64,000 nucleotides of DNA from Corydoras sp. C115 (lineage: Eukaryota; Chordata; Actinopteri; Siluriformes; Callichthyidae): assembly GCA_019802505.1 (NCBI GenBank), contig JAFMOC010000386.1:752001-816000 (forward strand). The letters run 5' to 3'. The notes under the pieces are model-generated. The model did no database searches and was not told the DNA's origin. It saw only the letters and a list, made by a program, of their open reading frames with translations. The stretch's first letter is position 1; each line of letters starts with the position of its first letter. The position numbers were made by a program, and so were the translations under genes. Below are positions 52,337 to 64,000 of this stretch, one piece after another.

Positions 52337-54734
52337 CAAACCGCAGGGGTTATTGTTATTATTATTATTTTACTGGATCAAACTGCACTGTCTGTCCCAT
52401 CTGCTACAACCTGCAAATTGACCTGTTTGTTTAGTAAAGTTAAAGTTAAACACAACATCAAATAAACTAAAATGTTTCTATTCTTTATACAAATTGCACA
52501 GCGTAGGTTTAATAAACTCGTATTTCTCCTGTTCAATGTAAAATTTCATAATTAGGCCGCCTTCAGTGCACGACCTGGAGGAAAAAATAAAACCTTTATC
52601 AATTAATTCATAAACAACAAAGCTGCAAAAAAGTCATGACATTAATCATTTGTGTTATATGCGTCTTGGCAAAACATTTTCTCAAACTCTGACCATGAAA
52701 AAATATAACCTCATAATTTGTCCTCATTAGGTAATGTCAGCCAGTCTGGTCTAGTGTAGTTAATTATCAACCAAATCTTTATCCTTCATTAAACAAAAAT
52801 TGTGCTCAGTCCATTTTAAAACAACAATCTCTGATAATAATGCAGACGTGGGACTCAGTTCTGTCCACATGACCTTATTGCAACGAATAAATAGAAGTTT
52901 CAGTGGAAGATATACATCTGCACTGACCATTCTAAATGTCAACATATACATTCTTGACTTGATATAATCAGCATAATAAGATATGATAATAAGGCATAAT
53001 AACTGTAGAAGGTTATTCATAGTTATATGCATGATGAATCACTCATACACAAAAGATATTTTCTTCACAATTTCCCCTTTATTCATTTAAATCATTCATT
53101 TTAATCATTCACTACTTCTAACAGTTTAATTTCAGCGTTTTCTAAGTAGATCTTCTTTTAGGTATCGCTTGTTAACATTATTGAAGTTTTTTTGGAGGCC
53201 TTGTGACCTTGCTCTGCCAGATCCTTCAACAGAGCCAAAGGTGCGTCTTTACGTATGGTCTGGGTTGATGCTGCCGCCAACATTTTAAAAAATTTATCTC
53301 TGTCCGACTATCAAAGTCTGTGGCCCATTTTCTGTCGGATATTAGTTCCGTCATAGTCAAAACAGTCTGGTTCAGTCAAATCTTCACAGGAAACCTCGTC
53401 TTTAAATTGGAAAATAGTGCTATTTAACATTTTAAAATCTATAATATAATATAATATAATAGTTATATTTAAATGAGCTCAAACTATTGTATTTGCCATG
53501 GCTAATTAATATTAATTCACTAACTTTCCCCAATTTAACCTTATTGTAACACAGAAACCAATTCAATTACCACAATTCTGTCTTCTTTCCAAACAGCAAT
53601 ACTTTTCACTACCCCCCCTCCTTACTCATGACCTCATCAAAAACAAACACACGTATGACTTTTGAATATTAATATTATATTAATGAAGTTCTCCACGTCC
53701 CATTAGCAAATATTGGAAAATAGGAGACGGTCGAATGTTAATGTGTGTTCGATTAGTTAAATATATGATTCCAAGATATTATTTCTAAAAGATAACTTTT
53801 AATTGCACAAGTGCTTTCTGCACTATATAGGTTAATTTCTCCTAGTAGTTAAGCTTTAAAGTATCTGACTCAGAGGTATTTTATAAGCATGCAGAAATCT
53901 TAATTCTCTAATCAGAGGCTTTTATAATACATGGACAGAAACTATATTAACATGTAGATCATAAATTAATTTATATCCCTCAGAGTTCAATCTTATCAAT
54001 GCTTATATTTTACCATTAACAGGAGGTAAATTAGCCTTTGATTTCCAATATTAAAAGATCGACTGTTACATTATTTAAGTAATAACAAAGTTTATTTACA
54101 AGTAAACAGTAGGATTAATAAAGATTACAATACAAAGTTACAAGGATTCTACTTACACAAATCGCTGTTTAATGGAAATGAGTTGTCCAAACTCAATAAT
54201 GCCTTTTATTCTTTCTCCCCAGAAAAGTCCTCTCAGCCTCACCTCATGTGGAAGCTTACTTGTATATACTTGTATATAAGCTTTTAACTTATTTAAAATT
54301 TCCGCCCAGGTCATTTAAATGTAAAAAGTTCAGGTATCAGATGGAAACATGTGTCAGCTTTAATAACAGTACAAATCATTCATTTTACTTGGATTTGATC
54401 TTCACTTTGGGGACCATATTGTCCCTGTAAAAGTTGCTTTGCTAGAACTCACTGATGAGTGAGAAACAATTGTCCTTTCTTTCTGTTTGAGATAATCTCG
54501 TCACCTGTTTGTGGCTTTTGAGTATCTGCATCTTAAAAGCTGGCAAATTCACATGTTTATAAGAAACAATTTGTATCAGTAATCTGTACCAGGTATAAAT
54601 ATACTGTATGATACTTTACAACATAATGTACATTTTTTACAGATAATCACCTTAACGAGACATAGTGCATCACAGTGCAAATCATTATTAATACATAATT
54701 ATTATTCATTCAATACAGCACAAGTTTACTTATT

Positions 54735-54797
<63 letters not shown>
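52337..54797. repeat. ZP-locus flank, copy C
   Basis: Duplicate of 47363-49822; no gene. Confidence 0.9.

Positions 54798-54822
<25 letters not shown>
54739..54822. repeat. (CA)n microsatellite
   Basis: About 84 bp of uninterrupted CA, marking the end of the tandem duplication. Confidence 0.97.
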
Positions 54823-54824
<2 letters not shown>

Positions 54825-56784
54825 GTTAATCAGAAATAAGAACAGAGTGGAAGCAAAGCTTGTAAGGATTGTGTCTATTTTCCAACTTTAAATTACCTCT
54901 TAATTTAATAAATCACAAACTAATACTCATATTTCTTATAGACAAATGTATTAGGTTATGTATTTATTTAACCTTTAACCCTATGTTGATTATTTTAAAA
55001 CTAAATGACATTTATTAACCTGTGCAACATGTGATCCTGCTGCTGGCAGCAGTTCAGGCTCAGTCAGGCTGGTTATTTAAACAGTTGCTCACAGACAGAC
55101 AGACTGATAGACCGGTGAAATTGACAGCTCTCTTGATCCTAAGAAACTGACCATTAACAATTCCCCAGCGTCGGCATCTCCCTGATCTGGGCGAGTCTGG
55201 GATCAAACAGACCCTCACCCGTCTTTGGTCGAGCGTGCTCTCACTTTTCATGTCATTCTCACAGCCTCCATCATACACACGTCTTTATAGCACACATTGA
55301 TTCCAAGCCCTTACAGGTTCACCATTTTTGACATGAGTAAATTCTTTATTTATAAACCTTTTGTCTTTTACACTCTACTGTTCAGCTTAAATTTTACTTT
55401 TATGTTTACTTTATTCTAATTCAATTGTATCATGTTATTTTACCCTCACTCACTACTACCACAAATTTTATTTATTTAATAATTTACTCATTTGCTTTTA
55501 GGTATGCTAATTTATTATTCCCTAGTTTGGTTATTCTCCTCACAATATAAGAAAGAGTTTAGAGTAGAAAATAAATAGGGTTTTAGTTTCTACACTTATC
55601 ACACACACACTCATACCTAATCCACATGAACAACAACACTTACAAGTTAACAGACTAACATATACAGTGGTACCACACCTAAACCACACAATCCGGCTAT
55701 ATCGTACTGCAATATTTCAACACAATTTAGCTTTATACAGTGTGCACTTTAACTTAATACTGCAGTTTTATATTAATTTATGGTACATACTCTATTACTT
55801 ATTTGAAACATACTTAATCTATTTTATCTCACTTTTTTAATTACCAAATATACACTATACTACTGTGTAGCTTCATCAGATGCTCAGTTTTATACTACAA
55901 TATGTGGATCCATATAATTATATCATAATTATTTAAATATATATTTACATAACAGCAATTCAAACAAGACCGGTCAGTACCTATGTGTCCGGTTAATTTA
56001 ATTAACAAGGACAAGCCTCATATACACAACAGTTCTGTTTTTAGCACTCCCTACACCATCAGCATTTAAATGTATTACCTTTGTTCATTACGACTGTGAA
56101 TATCAGATTATCAAATATAAATTCACTCAACCATATCATGTTTAATTTCACCAGCAATCAAAAGCACTCACACACACACTCCCACACAACCTCCTCTATT
56201 CAACCTCTCGTGCAACCATGAGTAATACAATACAGCTGCTTTATTGCTGTAGGCTGAATTTCACTTCCTCTATTTTTACCTCCACACACAGCATTTCCTC
56301 AAAAACTCCTTTTACTCACAACAAACTTGATTTACCATCCTCTGGGACTTCAACCCATCAAGACTGAGCAATTTGATTTACTGGTCTTTTGGGACTTGAA
56401 CCCAATCACCTCGACCAATTTACCTAGTCACTGCATTTACAAGCATCCAATATCCGTATTGTGCTTTGCAGATGGGACTTAAACCCCCTGGAGCAGTTCA
56501 ATTCGTCGAGATGGGTCAGTCTGCAACTGACCACACAGGAAGCTACCGCGCTCGTCTCAGTAAAGCAACTATGGGATTCTCAGAATTCTCTGGTCATGAC
56601 CTTGTGAATTTTAAATAAAACCCAGCATTCAGAAATTTCTCAACACATAAAATTGACACCAACTACATTTCTCATCAGCTCTTAGGTGGGGTTGTTCACA
56701 ACTTGATGCCTGTGAGTCATCTACCAGGTCTGATGTCTCAGTTACTGGAATGGCCATGCTAATCATGCACATTTTGATCAGGTC
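54823..56784. repeat. ZP-locus flank, copy C continuation
   Basis: Collinear with 5813-6845. It contains an extra segment, 56351-56580, that is absent from copy A and present inverted at 49.8-50.1 kb. The flank resumes after the L2 insertion at 59561. Confidence 0.85.
56351..56625. repeat. Inverted repeat arm 2
   Basis: Partner of 49825-50099. The last about 45 bp (from CTGGTCATGACC) are ordinary ZP flank, shared with 6634-6680. Confidence 0.95.
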
Positions 56785-56832
56785 CACTTCTCTCACTCTC
56801 CTCGTATTGGCAAAAGAGGAGGTGGCACAAGT

Positions 56833-59246
56833 TTGCTTATTACCCACAAATGGAAATTCTCTCCTCTTACACTTTTATCAAACACTGTCTCATTCGAATT
56901 CCATGCACTGACAATCACTGAACCGGCTAAATGTCATTTTCTTGTCATCTATCGTCCCCCAGGTCAACTAGATAACTTCGTCGAGGAATTCGATATGCTA
57001 TTATCATCTCTCTCAGATGATAGTTGTCCTCTTGTTGTCCTCGGCGATTTCAACATTCACTTAGACCGACCGTACGCTGCTGAGTTCCTCGATCTCATCT
57101 CCAGCCTGGACCTCCATCTACTCCGCACCTCAGCTACCCACCGGGCTGGCAACCAGCTCGACCTCATCATGACGCGCTCATGTCTCTCTTCTGACATACA
57201 CATCACTCCACTTCATGAATCAGACCACTTCTTCATACAATTCTCTGTCTCTCTTCCACCTTCTCCCGTGATCATCAGTAAAACATCTCAGGTACGTCAC
57301 AATCTTAGTGCCCTCTCTAACACACTCTTTGCCGACTTGGTTACAGATACCCTTCCTAGCATCAGTAACTTCTTAACCCTTGGAAGACACATTCTGCTCC
57401 ACCTTGGCTTCATGTCTTGATCAGGTCTGTCCAAAATCCAACAGGAAAACACATAGTTCTCCGTCCAGTCCCTGGCTCACGGAGACGCTTCGGAAGCAAC
57501 GTGCTTCTCTTCGTTCTGCCGAAAGAAAATGGCGTAAGTCTGGTCTGTCTTCAGACTTACCAGTCTTCACTTGCCACTTTCTCCAAGGATGTAACTGCTG
57601 CAAAATCCTTGTTCTTCCAGTCCAAGGTAACATGCATCTCAGATGCCCGCACCTTATTCAGTACTTTCAACTCCCTACTAACTCCTCCCTCTCCCCCTCC
57701 TAACACTTCTCTGTCAGCTGATGTCTTTGCAACTTTTTTCACAGAAAAAATTGAGGGCATCAGCAAACTCTTTCATACTCACCATTTCCACAACACTACA
57801 TCTCACATATCCAGCCATCCAACCCTCTCCTCCTTCTCCCCTGTCACAGAATCTGACATCTCCAAAATTCTTCTTGCCAGTAACCCAACTACTTGCCCCC
57901 TTGATTCCATCCCATCCCACCTTCTTCAATCCATTGCCTCCTCCATCACACCAGCTCTCACACACATCATTAACTCCTCTCTCACGTCAGGGACTTTTCC
58001 AAATTGTTTTAAACAGGCCATAGTCAAACCCCTGCTCAAAAAACCTAAGCTCAACCCAAATTTGGTCGAGAGCTACAGACCTGTTTCTCTTTTACCTTTC
58101 CTGTCTAAAACACTTGAACGGGTGGTATCCACACAGGTCTCCAAATTTCTTAATCAGAATAATCTCCTTGATCCCAATCAATCTAGTTTTAGATGTGGTC
58201 ACTCCACGGAGACAGCATTGCTCTCTGTGATTGACTCACTTCAATCTGCCAAAGCCAAATCTCAATCCTCGGTCCTCATTTTGTTAGACCTTTCTGCAGC
58301 TTTTGATACAGTAAATCATCAGATTCTACTGTCCACTCTAGCTGAATTAGGCTTTTCTGATACGACACTTGAATGGTTTCGATCCTATCTCACAGAAAGG
58401 ACCTTCAAAGTGTCATGGAATGGGGAGATCTCTAACTCTCACCAAGTATGCACTGGTGTGCCTCAGGGCTCTGTACTTGGTCCGCTCCTCTTCTCTCTTT
58501 ACATGACATCACTGAGCACAGTCATCCAGGCGCATGGTTTCTCTTACCATTGCTATGCTGATGACACTCAACTTCATCTGTCTTTTGCCCCTGATGACAC
58601 CACCATCTCAAATCGGGTATCTGCATGCCTCTCCGACATATCTGTCTGGATGAAGGCCCGTCATCTCAAATTAAACTTAGAAAAAACAGAGCTTCTCATT
58701 ATCCCAGCTAAACCCTCAATCCATCACAACCTGACCTTCCAAATTAATGGCTCCACAATCTCCCCAACTGATTCGGTCCGGAACCTTGGGTTCACAATAG
58801 ACTCCCACATTAAACTCTCTGATCATGTTATCAAAACCGCCCGTTCTTGTAGATTCCTTCTTTATAACATAAGGAAGATCAGACCCTTTCTGACTGAACA
58901 TGCTACCCAACTGCTTGTTCAAGCCCTAGTCTTATCCCGGCTTGATTATTGTAATGCGCTACTTGCCGGTATCCCAGCTTCCATAATCAGACCTCTTTAA
59001 CTGATTCAAAACTCTACAGCCCGACTTGTGTTTAACCAGCCCAAGCGAACTCATGTCACTCCATTACTCACTTCCCTCCATTGGCTTCCTGTAGCTGCTC
59101 GCATTCAGTACAAGTCGCTAACTCTGGCATACAGAACCATTTCTGGATCTTCCCCCTCTTACCTTCACTCTATCTTTTCAAAATACACTCCGACTCGTTC
59201 ACTTCGCTCCAGTGATGATTGCCGCCTGGCGATACCACCTCACTGA
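56833..59246 (+). pseudogene. L2 ORF2 (endonuclease-reverse transcriptase), broken
   Basis: The partial endonuclease has VIYRPPGQ, VVLGDFNIHL, RAGNQLDLIMTR and ESDHFFIQF. RT shows SYRPVSLLPFLSKTLERVV, SFRCGHSTETALL, LDLSAAFDTVNH, GVPQGSVLGPLLF and the catalytic YADDTQL (about 58557). The C-terminal L2 domain has LDYCNALLAG, LHWLPVAARIQYK and SLRSSDDCRL. Two frameshifts occur between the endonuclease and RT (about 57400 and 57560). An in-frame TAA at 58998 sits where the family has Gln, and the frame then continues to 59246. The first endonuclease motifs are missing because of 5' truncation. Confidence 0.92.
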
Positions 59247-59384
59247 GGAGCTAATTCTCATTCTGTGGCGTTCACCACTTCAAAATGGTGGAACGATCTT
59301 CCCAACTCTGTCCGTAAGGCAGAATCTCTAAACAGTTTTAAGAAACTACTTAAGACGCATCTATTTAACAAATACCTGTTATAA

Positions 59385-59392
<8 letters not shown>

Positions 59393-59428
<36 letters not shown>

Positions 59429-59430
59429 GG
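59393..59430. repeat. Poly(A)/poly(G) tract
   Basis: About 27 A followed by 10 G within the L2 3' region. Confidence 0.95.
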
Positions 59431-59766
59431 CAGCTTCGAACAACAATCAGGTTGATGAACTTACAGTATAGTTGGTTTTCTCCATGGCTTCTGACTTGTG
59501 TTCTCATTTGTAAGTCGCTTTGGATAAAAGTGTCTGCTAAATGACTAAATGTAAATGTAAGTCAGGCTGACAACCTGACATTAGCCGCCATCCATCCATT
59601 TCGCTATCCTCGCCTACCCCCAGTCACCACATATACTGAACTTTGAGCTCTGCCTGTTTGTATTCCTTCACAGGTCAAAAATGTACTAATGAGTCACTTG
59701 CAGCAGGTCAGATTTTATTAAATGGCTTTACTGTACAAAGCATGAATCAAACTCCGCTGGTTCAGT

Positions 59767-61583
59767 TTAAGACCTTTGGGTATAGATTACTTCTTTACTA
59801 GACACAATTGAAGCAGGAAGGACGTTCTGTTGCACTGCAATATCTCTCTCTGTAAATCAAACACAATATCCATCAACATCCAATAGTTACTCAAGTAAAG
59901 AGAACAAAGCATCTGAAGAAATCTACCCACTTTGTCTGCTGCATTGAGGCTGACAGCTGTTCATTGGACTGGGAACACACACAGCTGTACTGCAGTGGAT
60001 GAAGATCTGAGAAAAGACAGAGTTTAATCCACCAGTTTTACATGTGAAGGAAAACAAATTTGGAAATCCTTACAGTCTCTTGTAGAGGAGCCATGGAGTC
60101 AGGTCCCACAAAGGTGAACATCTTAAGGATGAAGCGTCTGTAATGGCTGGGGTATTGAAGTCCAGATGATGCATCCACTGGAACCAGCTTGGTCAGGTAG
60201 TGATCATCCTGGTATGGACACCTTTGGAGAAGAGAACCCCACATCACAGGTATGCACAAAACTGGGTCTTGAAGCAGGAAGTAATGCATGTACAGAGCAT
60301 ACCCATCCACCAGAAGGTCCCACTGGGGCAGGCTAAAGGGGTTAGTGGTAGAAGTGGCCCAGCAGCGATCCAACACCAGGACAAGGTTTGGATCAGACCT
60401 TTGCAGGATGCGCACCTCAACATACACAGGTTCTCTTAGAACCTTGGTCACAGGGTAGTCAACCTCACTGTAGTACGAGGTAAAGGCCACTCTCTCTGTG
60501 GATGCAGAGGAGTATTAAATTTATAAAGAATACTTATTTCATTAGAGATGATCAACTCACCTTCCACACAGCCCTTTGTGCTACATTGTCCATTTGCCAA
60601 TCTCAGTTCTACTCGGAGTGGACCAGAAGCCACCACTGGCAGCTGATCAGCATGGGTTAGGAGTTCAACAGCCACTGCCTCAAAGCTTGCAGCAGAATAT
60701 CTACACTGGAAGTAAATCCTTAAAGAGATATCAGATTCAGTCTGAAGAAATCACGTTACTCTTAACTACAAAACTCCACATGCTGCTTTCTAATCAGAGG
60801 AACAGTCTTCTATTAAGAGTTTGGAAATCCTAATTAATTCTACTGAAAACACTCATGTGCAACTCACTCAAAGTAGCTGTCTCTTGTGATGGAACCCAAT
60901 GGTCCAACACCAACCTCATATGAAGAGATCATCCTGTTCTCATAGATCACATAACCATTCTGGACCTACACAGACATTGTCACTTAATCTTAAAGTACAG
61001 TCACAGATTCTAACAGAAGAAGCTCCAACACAAACAATCATGTTGGTTCCACAAGCGGTTACAGGAAACTGATAAATAGCAAATGCTCCAGTGTAGTCAG
61101 CAGGAGCACAGGGTCCATCACTTCCTCCTAACAAGCTGACTGAATCCAGGCTGATTCTTGGAAGTGTAGCATCTCTGGCTACTACAACCACAAACTGAGC
61201 ATCTCGAGTACACTGGACCGTCACTGACCAAACAAAAAAACAGAGCAGAAGTTTAGGTCCAGCTCTGGACTAAAACTCATGGAATTCTTAACAAAGACCT
61301 TACCCATTTTTCCATAATAACAGGCTTGACCTTCAAAACAGCAATTGAGTTCACCACAGCGAGCAGCATTTACTCCTGGTTCACCACATGGAACCCTGTC
61401 AGCTTCTTTTACAAGGCATCTCTGAGCAGTATCAGGATACTTGATTGTAGGGTCATGAACAAGCTGAGAACCCTGAGATGGTTTCTTCAAGGCAGATGAA
61501 CTCCACGGTGGAGAAGCAGCAATGAAGCTTAAACTGCTGAGAGCCAAACCCACAAGAACAGCCCTTAACCTCATATTCCCCAT
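59767..61583 (-). CDS. ZP-domain egg-envelope protein (ZPB/ZP4-like; fish zp2-type), gene 2
   Basis: Close paralogue of the gene at 7040-8878. Exons (minus strand): 61304-61583, 61036-61223, 60868-60965, 60561-60718, 60303-60495, 60074-60221, 59931-60006 and 59767-59849, with the same lengths, total 1224 nt (407 aa). It has a signal peptide, trefoil domain (about 56-88), ZP module, a furin site RQKR (RQRR in gene 1), a short tail and AATAAA just downstream. No frameshift or stop was seen. The donor after exon 2 is ATT|GTTTGT, weaker than gene 1's ATG|GTTAGT. Intron 5 (60222-60302) is again 81 nt and stop-free. The protein is expected to be secreted into the egg envelope. Neighbouring L2 (3' side) and LINE (5' side) insertions lie outside the gene. 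Confidence 0.9.
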
Positions 61584-61922
61584 GATCACCAGAGAGCATA
61601 CAAACAACCCCTCCATGCCCAAGGTTCACCCTTTATTCCCAGTAGGTTCCTCATTATTATTAGCTCCTCCCCTGGTTTAATTAATCACTGATGATGCTCC
61701 AGTCCTTTGATGTATCCACCTGCTGCAGCATGGAAAGTCATTTTTTTAACAAGCTGACAAAATAAAGTTTTTTTTAAAGTTAATTTGATATTTCAGAAAT
61801 AAAATGATTCATTTAATAATTAATTAAAAATAAATTAGTCTGTGCTTAAATGTAAAAGACATGTCTGTCATGTATTCTAGAAAGTAGATTAAAAGATGAT
61901 TTCAGATATGTTATATTCAATT
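61584..61922 (-). promoter_or_regulatory. Upstream region of ZP gene 2
   Basis: About 95% similar to 8879-9215 upstream of gene 1, including the AATAAAGG box near 61631. The similarity stops where a LINE has inserted near 61923, so any element further upstream is displaced. Confidence 0.5.
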
Positions 61923-64000
61923 CACTCCTCCTTGGATCACCACCTTACCGTGGTGGAGGAGTTTGCGTGCTTGAAGGATCCTAGGAGCTATGTTGTCTGG
62001 GGCAAAAAGCCCCTGGCAGGGTCTCCCAAGGCAAATTGGTCCTAGGTGACAGGCCAGACAAAGAGTGGTCCAATAAAAACCCCTATGAAAAGAAACAACA
62101 GGAACACGTGTACCCTGCCCGATAAAGGGTTATCGGGGCCCCACCCTGGAGCCAGGCCCGGGGATGGGGTTCGTCAGCGAGCGTCTGGTGGTCGGGCACT
62201 TTCCCATGGTGCCCGGCCGGGCCCAGCCCGAAGGAGTTACATGGGTTCCCCCTCAAATGGGCTCACCACCTGTGGGGGGGGGGTAGTAATAGGGGTTCGG
62301 TGCAGTGTGGATCGGGCGGTGGCCGGAGGCGTTGGCCTGGTCGTCGCGATCCTCGGTTGCTGAAATTGGCTTTCGGAACTTGGAACGTCACTTCACTGGC
62401 AGGGAAGGAGCCTGAGCTGGTGCGGGAGGTTGAGAGATACCGGTTAGATATAGTCGGGCTCACCTCAACGCACAGCTTGGGTTCTGGGTCCAATCTCCTT
62501 GAGAGGGGCTGGACTCTGTTCTTTTCTGGAGTTGCCCATGGTGAGAGGCGTCGGGCAGGTGTGGGCTTTCTCGTGGCCCCCCGGCTTGACGCGTGCATGT
62601 TGGGGTTTTCTCCGGTGGACGAGAGGGTAGCTTCCCTACGCCTTCGGGTTGGGGAACAGGTTCTGACTGTTGTCTGCGCTTACGCGCCGAACGGCAGTTC
62701 AGAGTACCCAGCCTTCTTGGAGTCTGTGGGGGGGGTACTGGAAAGTGCTCCCCCTGGAGACTCTGTAGTCTTACTGGGGGACTTCAACGCTCACGTGGGC
62801 AATGATAGTGAGACCTGGAGAGGTGTGATTGGGAGGAACGGCCTCTCTGATCTGAACCCGAGTGGTGTTCAGTTGTTGGACTTCTGTGCAAATCACGGTT
62901 TGTCCATCACGAACACCATGTTCGAGCACAAGGGTGTCCATAAGTGCACATGGCGCCAGGATGCCCTAGGCCGCAGTTCAATGATCGACTTTGTAGTGGT
63001 GTCATTGGACTTGCGGCCATGTGTCTTGGACACTCGGGTGAAGAGAGGAGCTGAGCTGTCAACTGATCACCACCTGGAGGTGAGTTGGATCAGATGGCGG
63101 GGGAAGATGCCGGTCAGACCAGGCAGACCTAAACGTATAGTGAGGGTTTGCTGGGAACGTCTGGCAGAAGAACCCGTCAGACAGATGTTCAACTCTCACC
63201 TCTGTCAGAGCTTCAACCACATTCCGGGAGAGGGGGGGACATTGAGCCTGAATGGGCCATGTTCCGTTCCTCCGTTGTTGAGGCGGCGGACAGGAGCTGT
63301 GGTTGAAAGGTAGTCGGTGCCTGTCGTGGCGGTAACCCTCGAACACGGTGGTGGTCACCCCGTGTAAGGGATGCCGTCAAGCTGAAGAAGGAGTCCTATC
63401 AGGCATGGTTGGCTTGTGGGACTCCAGAAGCAGCTGACCGGTACCGACAGGCCAAGCGATTTGCGGCTCCGTGCGTCGTGGAGGCAAAAACCTGGGTGTG
63501 GGAGGAGTTCGGTGAGACTTTGGAAAGTGACTTTCGGTCGGCTCCTAGAACATTCTGGCAAACTGTCAGGCGACTCAGGAGGGGAAAGCAGTGTGCCACC
63601 AACACAGTATATAGTGGAGGGGGTGCACTGTTGACTTCGACTGGGGACGTCATTAGGCGGTGGAAGGAATACTTCAAGGACCTTCTCAATCCCACCAATA
63701 TGCCCTCCGGAGAGGAGGCAGAGTCAGAGGACCCGGGGGGAGGCTTGTCCATCACTGTGGCTGAAGTCGCTAAGGTAGTCAGAGGGCTCCTTGGTGGCAG
63801 GGCTTCTGGGGTGGATGAGATCCGCCCGGAGTTCCTCAAAGCTCTGGATGTTGTGGGGCAGTCTTGGCTGACGCGCCTTTTCAACATTGCATGGTCATCG
63901 GGGGCAGTGCCTCTGGACTGGCAGACGGGGGTGGTGGTGCCTCTTTTTAAAAAGGGGGACCGGAGGGTGTGTTCCAATTACAGGGGAATTACACTCCTCA
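61923..64000 (+). mobile_element. APE-type LINE, 5' part, runs off the window
   Basis: It begins near CTCCTCCTTGGATCACCACC, a 5' region common in fish LINEs, with a GC-rich leader to about 62300. The endonuclease and RT start follow. The clade is uncertain (RTE-like is possible). The 3' end is outside the window. Confidence 0.85.
62300..64000 (+). pseudogene. LINE ORF2 (endonuclease, start of RT), partial and broken
   Basis: The endonuclease is open from 62300 to 63313: FGTWNVTSLAG, VVCAYAPNGSSEYP, VVLLGDFNAHVGND, MIDFVVVS and STDHHLEVSW are all present. A shift near 63240 moves the coding frame. In the new frame a TGA (probably a CpG-decayed CGA) occurs near 63306, after which it is open to the window end. 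This later part includes VVRGLLGGRASGVDEIRPEFLK, VVPLFKKGD and NYRGITLL, the approach to the RT core. The first Met at 62300 is only nominal, since the family start is further upstream in the leader. Confidence 0.85.

Larger units (their letters stand above)
50146..54797. repeat. Tandem duplication unit C
   Basis: Second copy of 45172-49822. Its right end continues through a longer CA tract into normal ZP flank (GTGTTAATCAG...). Confidence 0.95.
56785..59560 (+). mobile_element. L2-type LINE, 5'-truncated
   Basis: Inserted in the ZP flank between GGTC and GTCAGG (compare 6836-6848, where the flank is continuous). It carries endonuclease, RT and the classic L2 3' end (AAGTCGCTTTGGATAAAAG, CTGCTAAATGACTAAATG, TGTAAATG repeat). 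A poly(A)-poly(G) tract is present at 59393-59430. Confidence 0.92.

Noticed and set aside
62593..62805. 70-aa plus-strand frame inside the last LINE
   Set aside because: Out-of-frame shadow of the endonuclease domain.

Overview
The window is vertebrate nuclear DNA, almost certainly from a teleost fish. The evidence is short-intron egg-coat (zona pellucida, ZP) genes of the fish trefoil+ZP type, Tc1, hAT, L1/Tx1, L2, chromovirus Gypsy and tRNA-derived SINE elements typical of fish, and many (CA)n/(TA)n microsatellites. The species cannot be named; an otophysan fish is a guess. There are no bacterial features and no CRISPR array.

Host genes: two intact-looking paralogous ZP genes lie on the minus strand (7040-8878 and 59767-61583). 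Each has 8 exons that sum to 1224 nt (407 aa), with signal peptide, trefoil, ZP module, furin site and a very short 3'UTR. Around them are relics of the same locus: a broken plus-strand copy with exons 2-6 (about 16.4-17.4 kb), an exon 7-8 fragment (42.4-42.6 kb), a decayed ZP3-type gene (10.2-13.0 kb) split by a hAT element, and a decayed Ser/Gln/Pro-rich secreted-protein gene (21.1-22.5 kb). A flank sequence that accompanies the ZP genes recurs at 0.35-7.0, 18.4-19.85, 37.87-38.11, 42.1-43.1, 47.2-49.8, 52.2-54.8 and 54.8-56.8 kb. The region therefore looks like a repeatedly duplicated and rearranged egg-coat locus.

Layout: 0-7 kb is flank copy A, carrying an LTR-type insertion (TSD TTATT, with a nested hAT MITE) and a near-pristine Tc1 transposon with an intact 335-aa transposase. 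7-9 kb is ZP gene 1. 10-13 kb is the ZP3-type pseudogene. 13-21 kb holds small dispersed repeats, SINEs and the broken ZP copy. 21-25 kb holds the S/Q/P-rich pseudogene, a hAT fragment with a BED-type zinc finger, a second MITE and tRNA relics. 25.2-36.2 kb is an L1/Tx1-type LINE (intact ORF1, broken ORF2) into which a young Gypsy chromovirus (27053-32339) has jumped. 36-41 kb holds LINE fragments, a solo LTR, an ORF-bearing retroposon and a SINE. 42-45 kb holds ZP fragments and a degraded endogenous-retrovirus env. 45.2-54.8 kb is an almost perfect tandem duplication (offset about 4975 bp) bounded by a 275-bp inverted repeat. 56.8-59.6 kb is an L2 LINE, 59.7-61.9 kb is ZP gene 2, and 61.9-64 kb is the 5' part of another APE-type LINE that runs off the window.

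The most unusual items are a dispersed sequence that repeatedly carries a conserved single-pass membrane protein ORF (3 copies, two different 3' tails), an 81-nt stop-free in-frame intron kept in both intact ZP genes, and the duplication/inversion junctions at 45-56 kb, which look like template switching or an assembly artefact.
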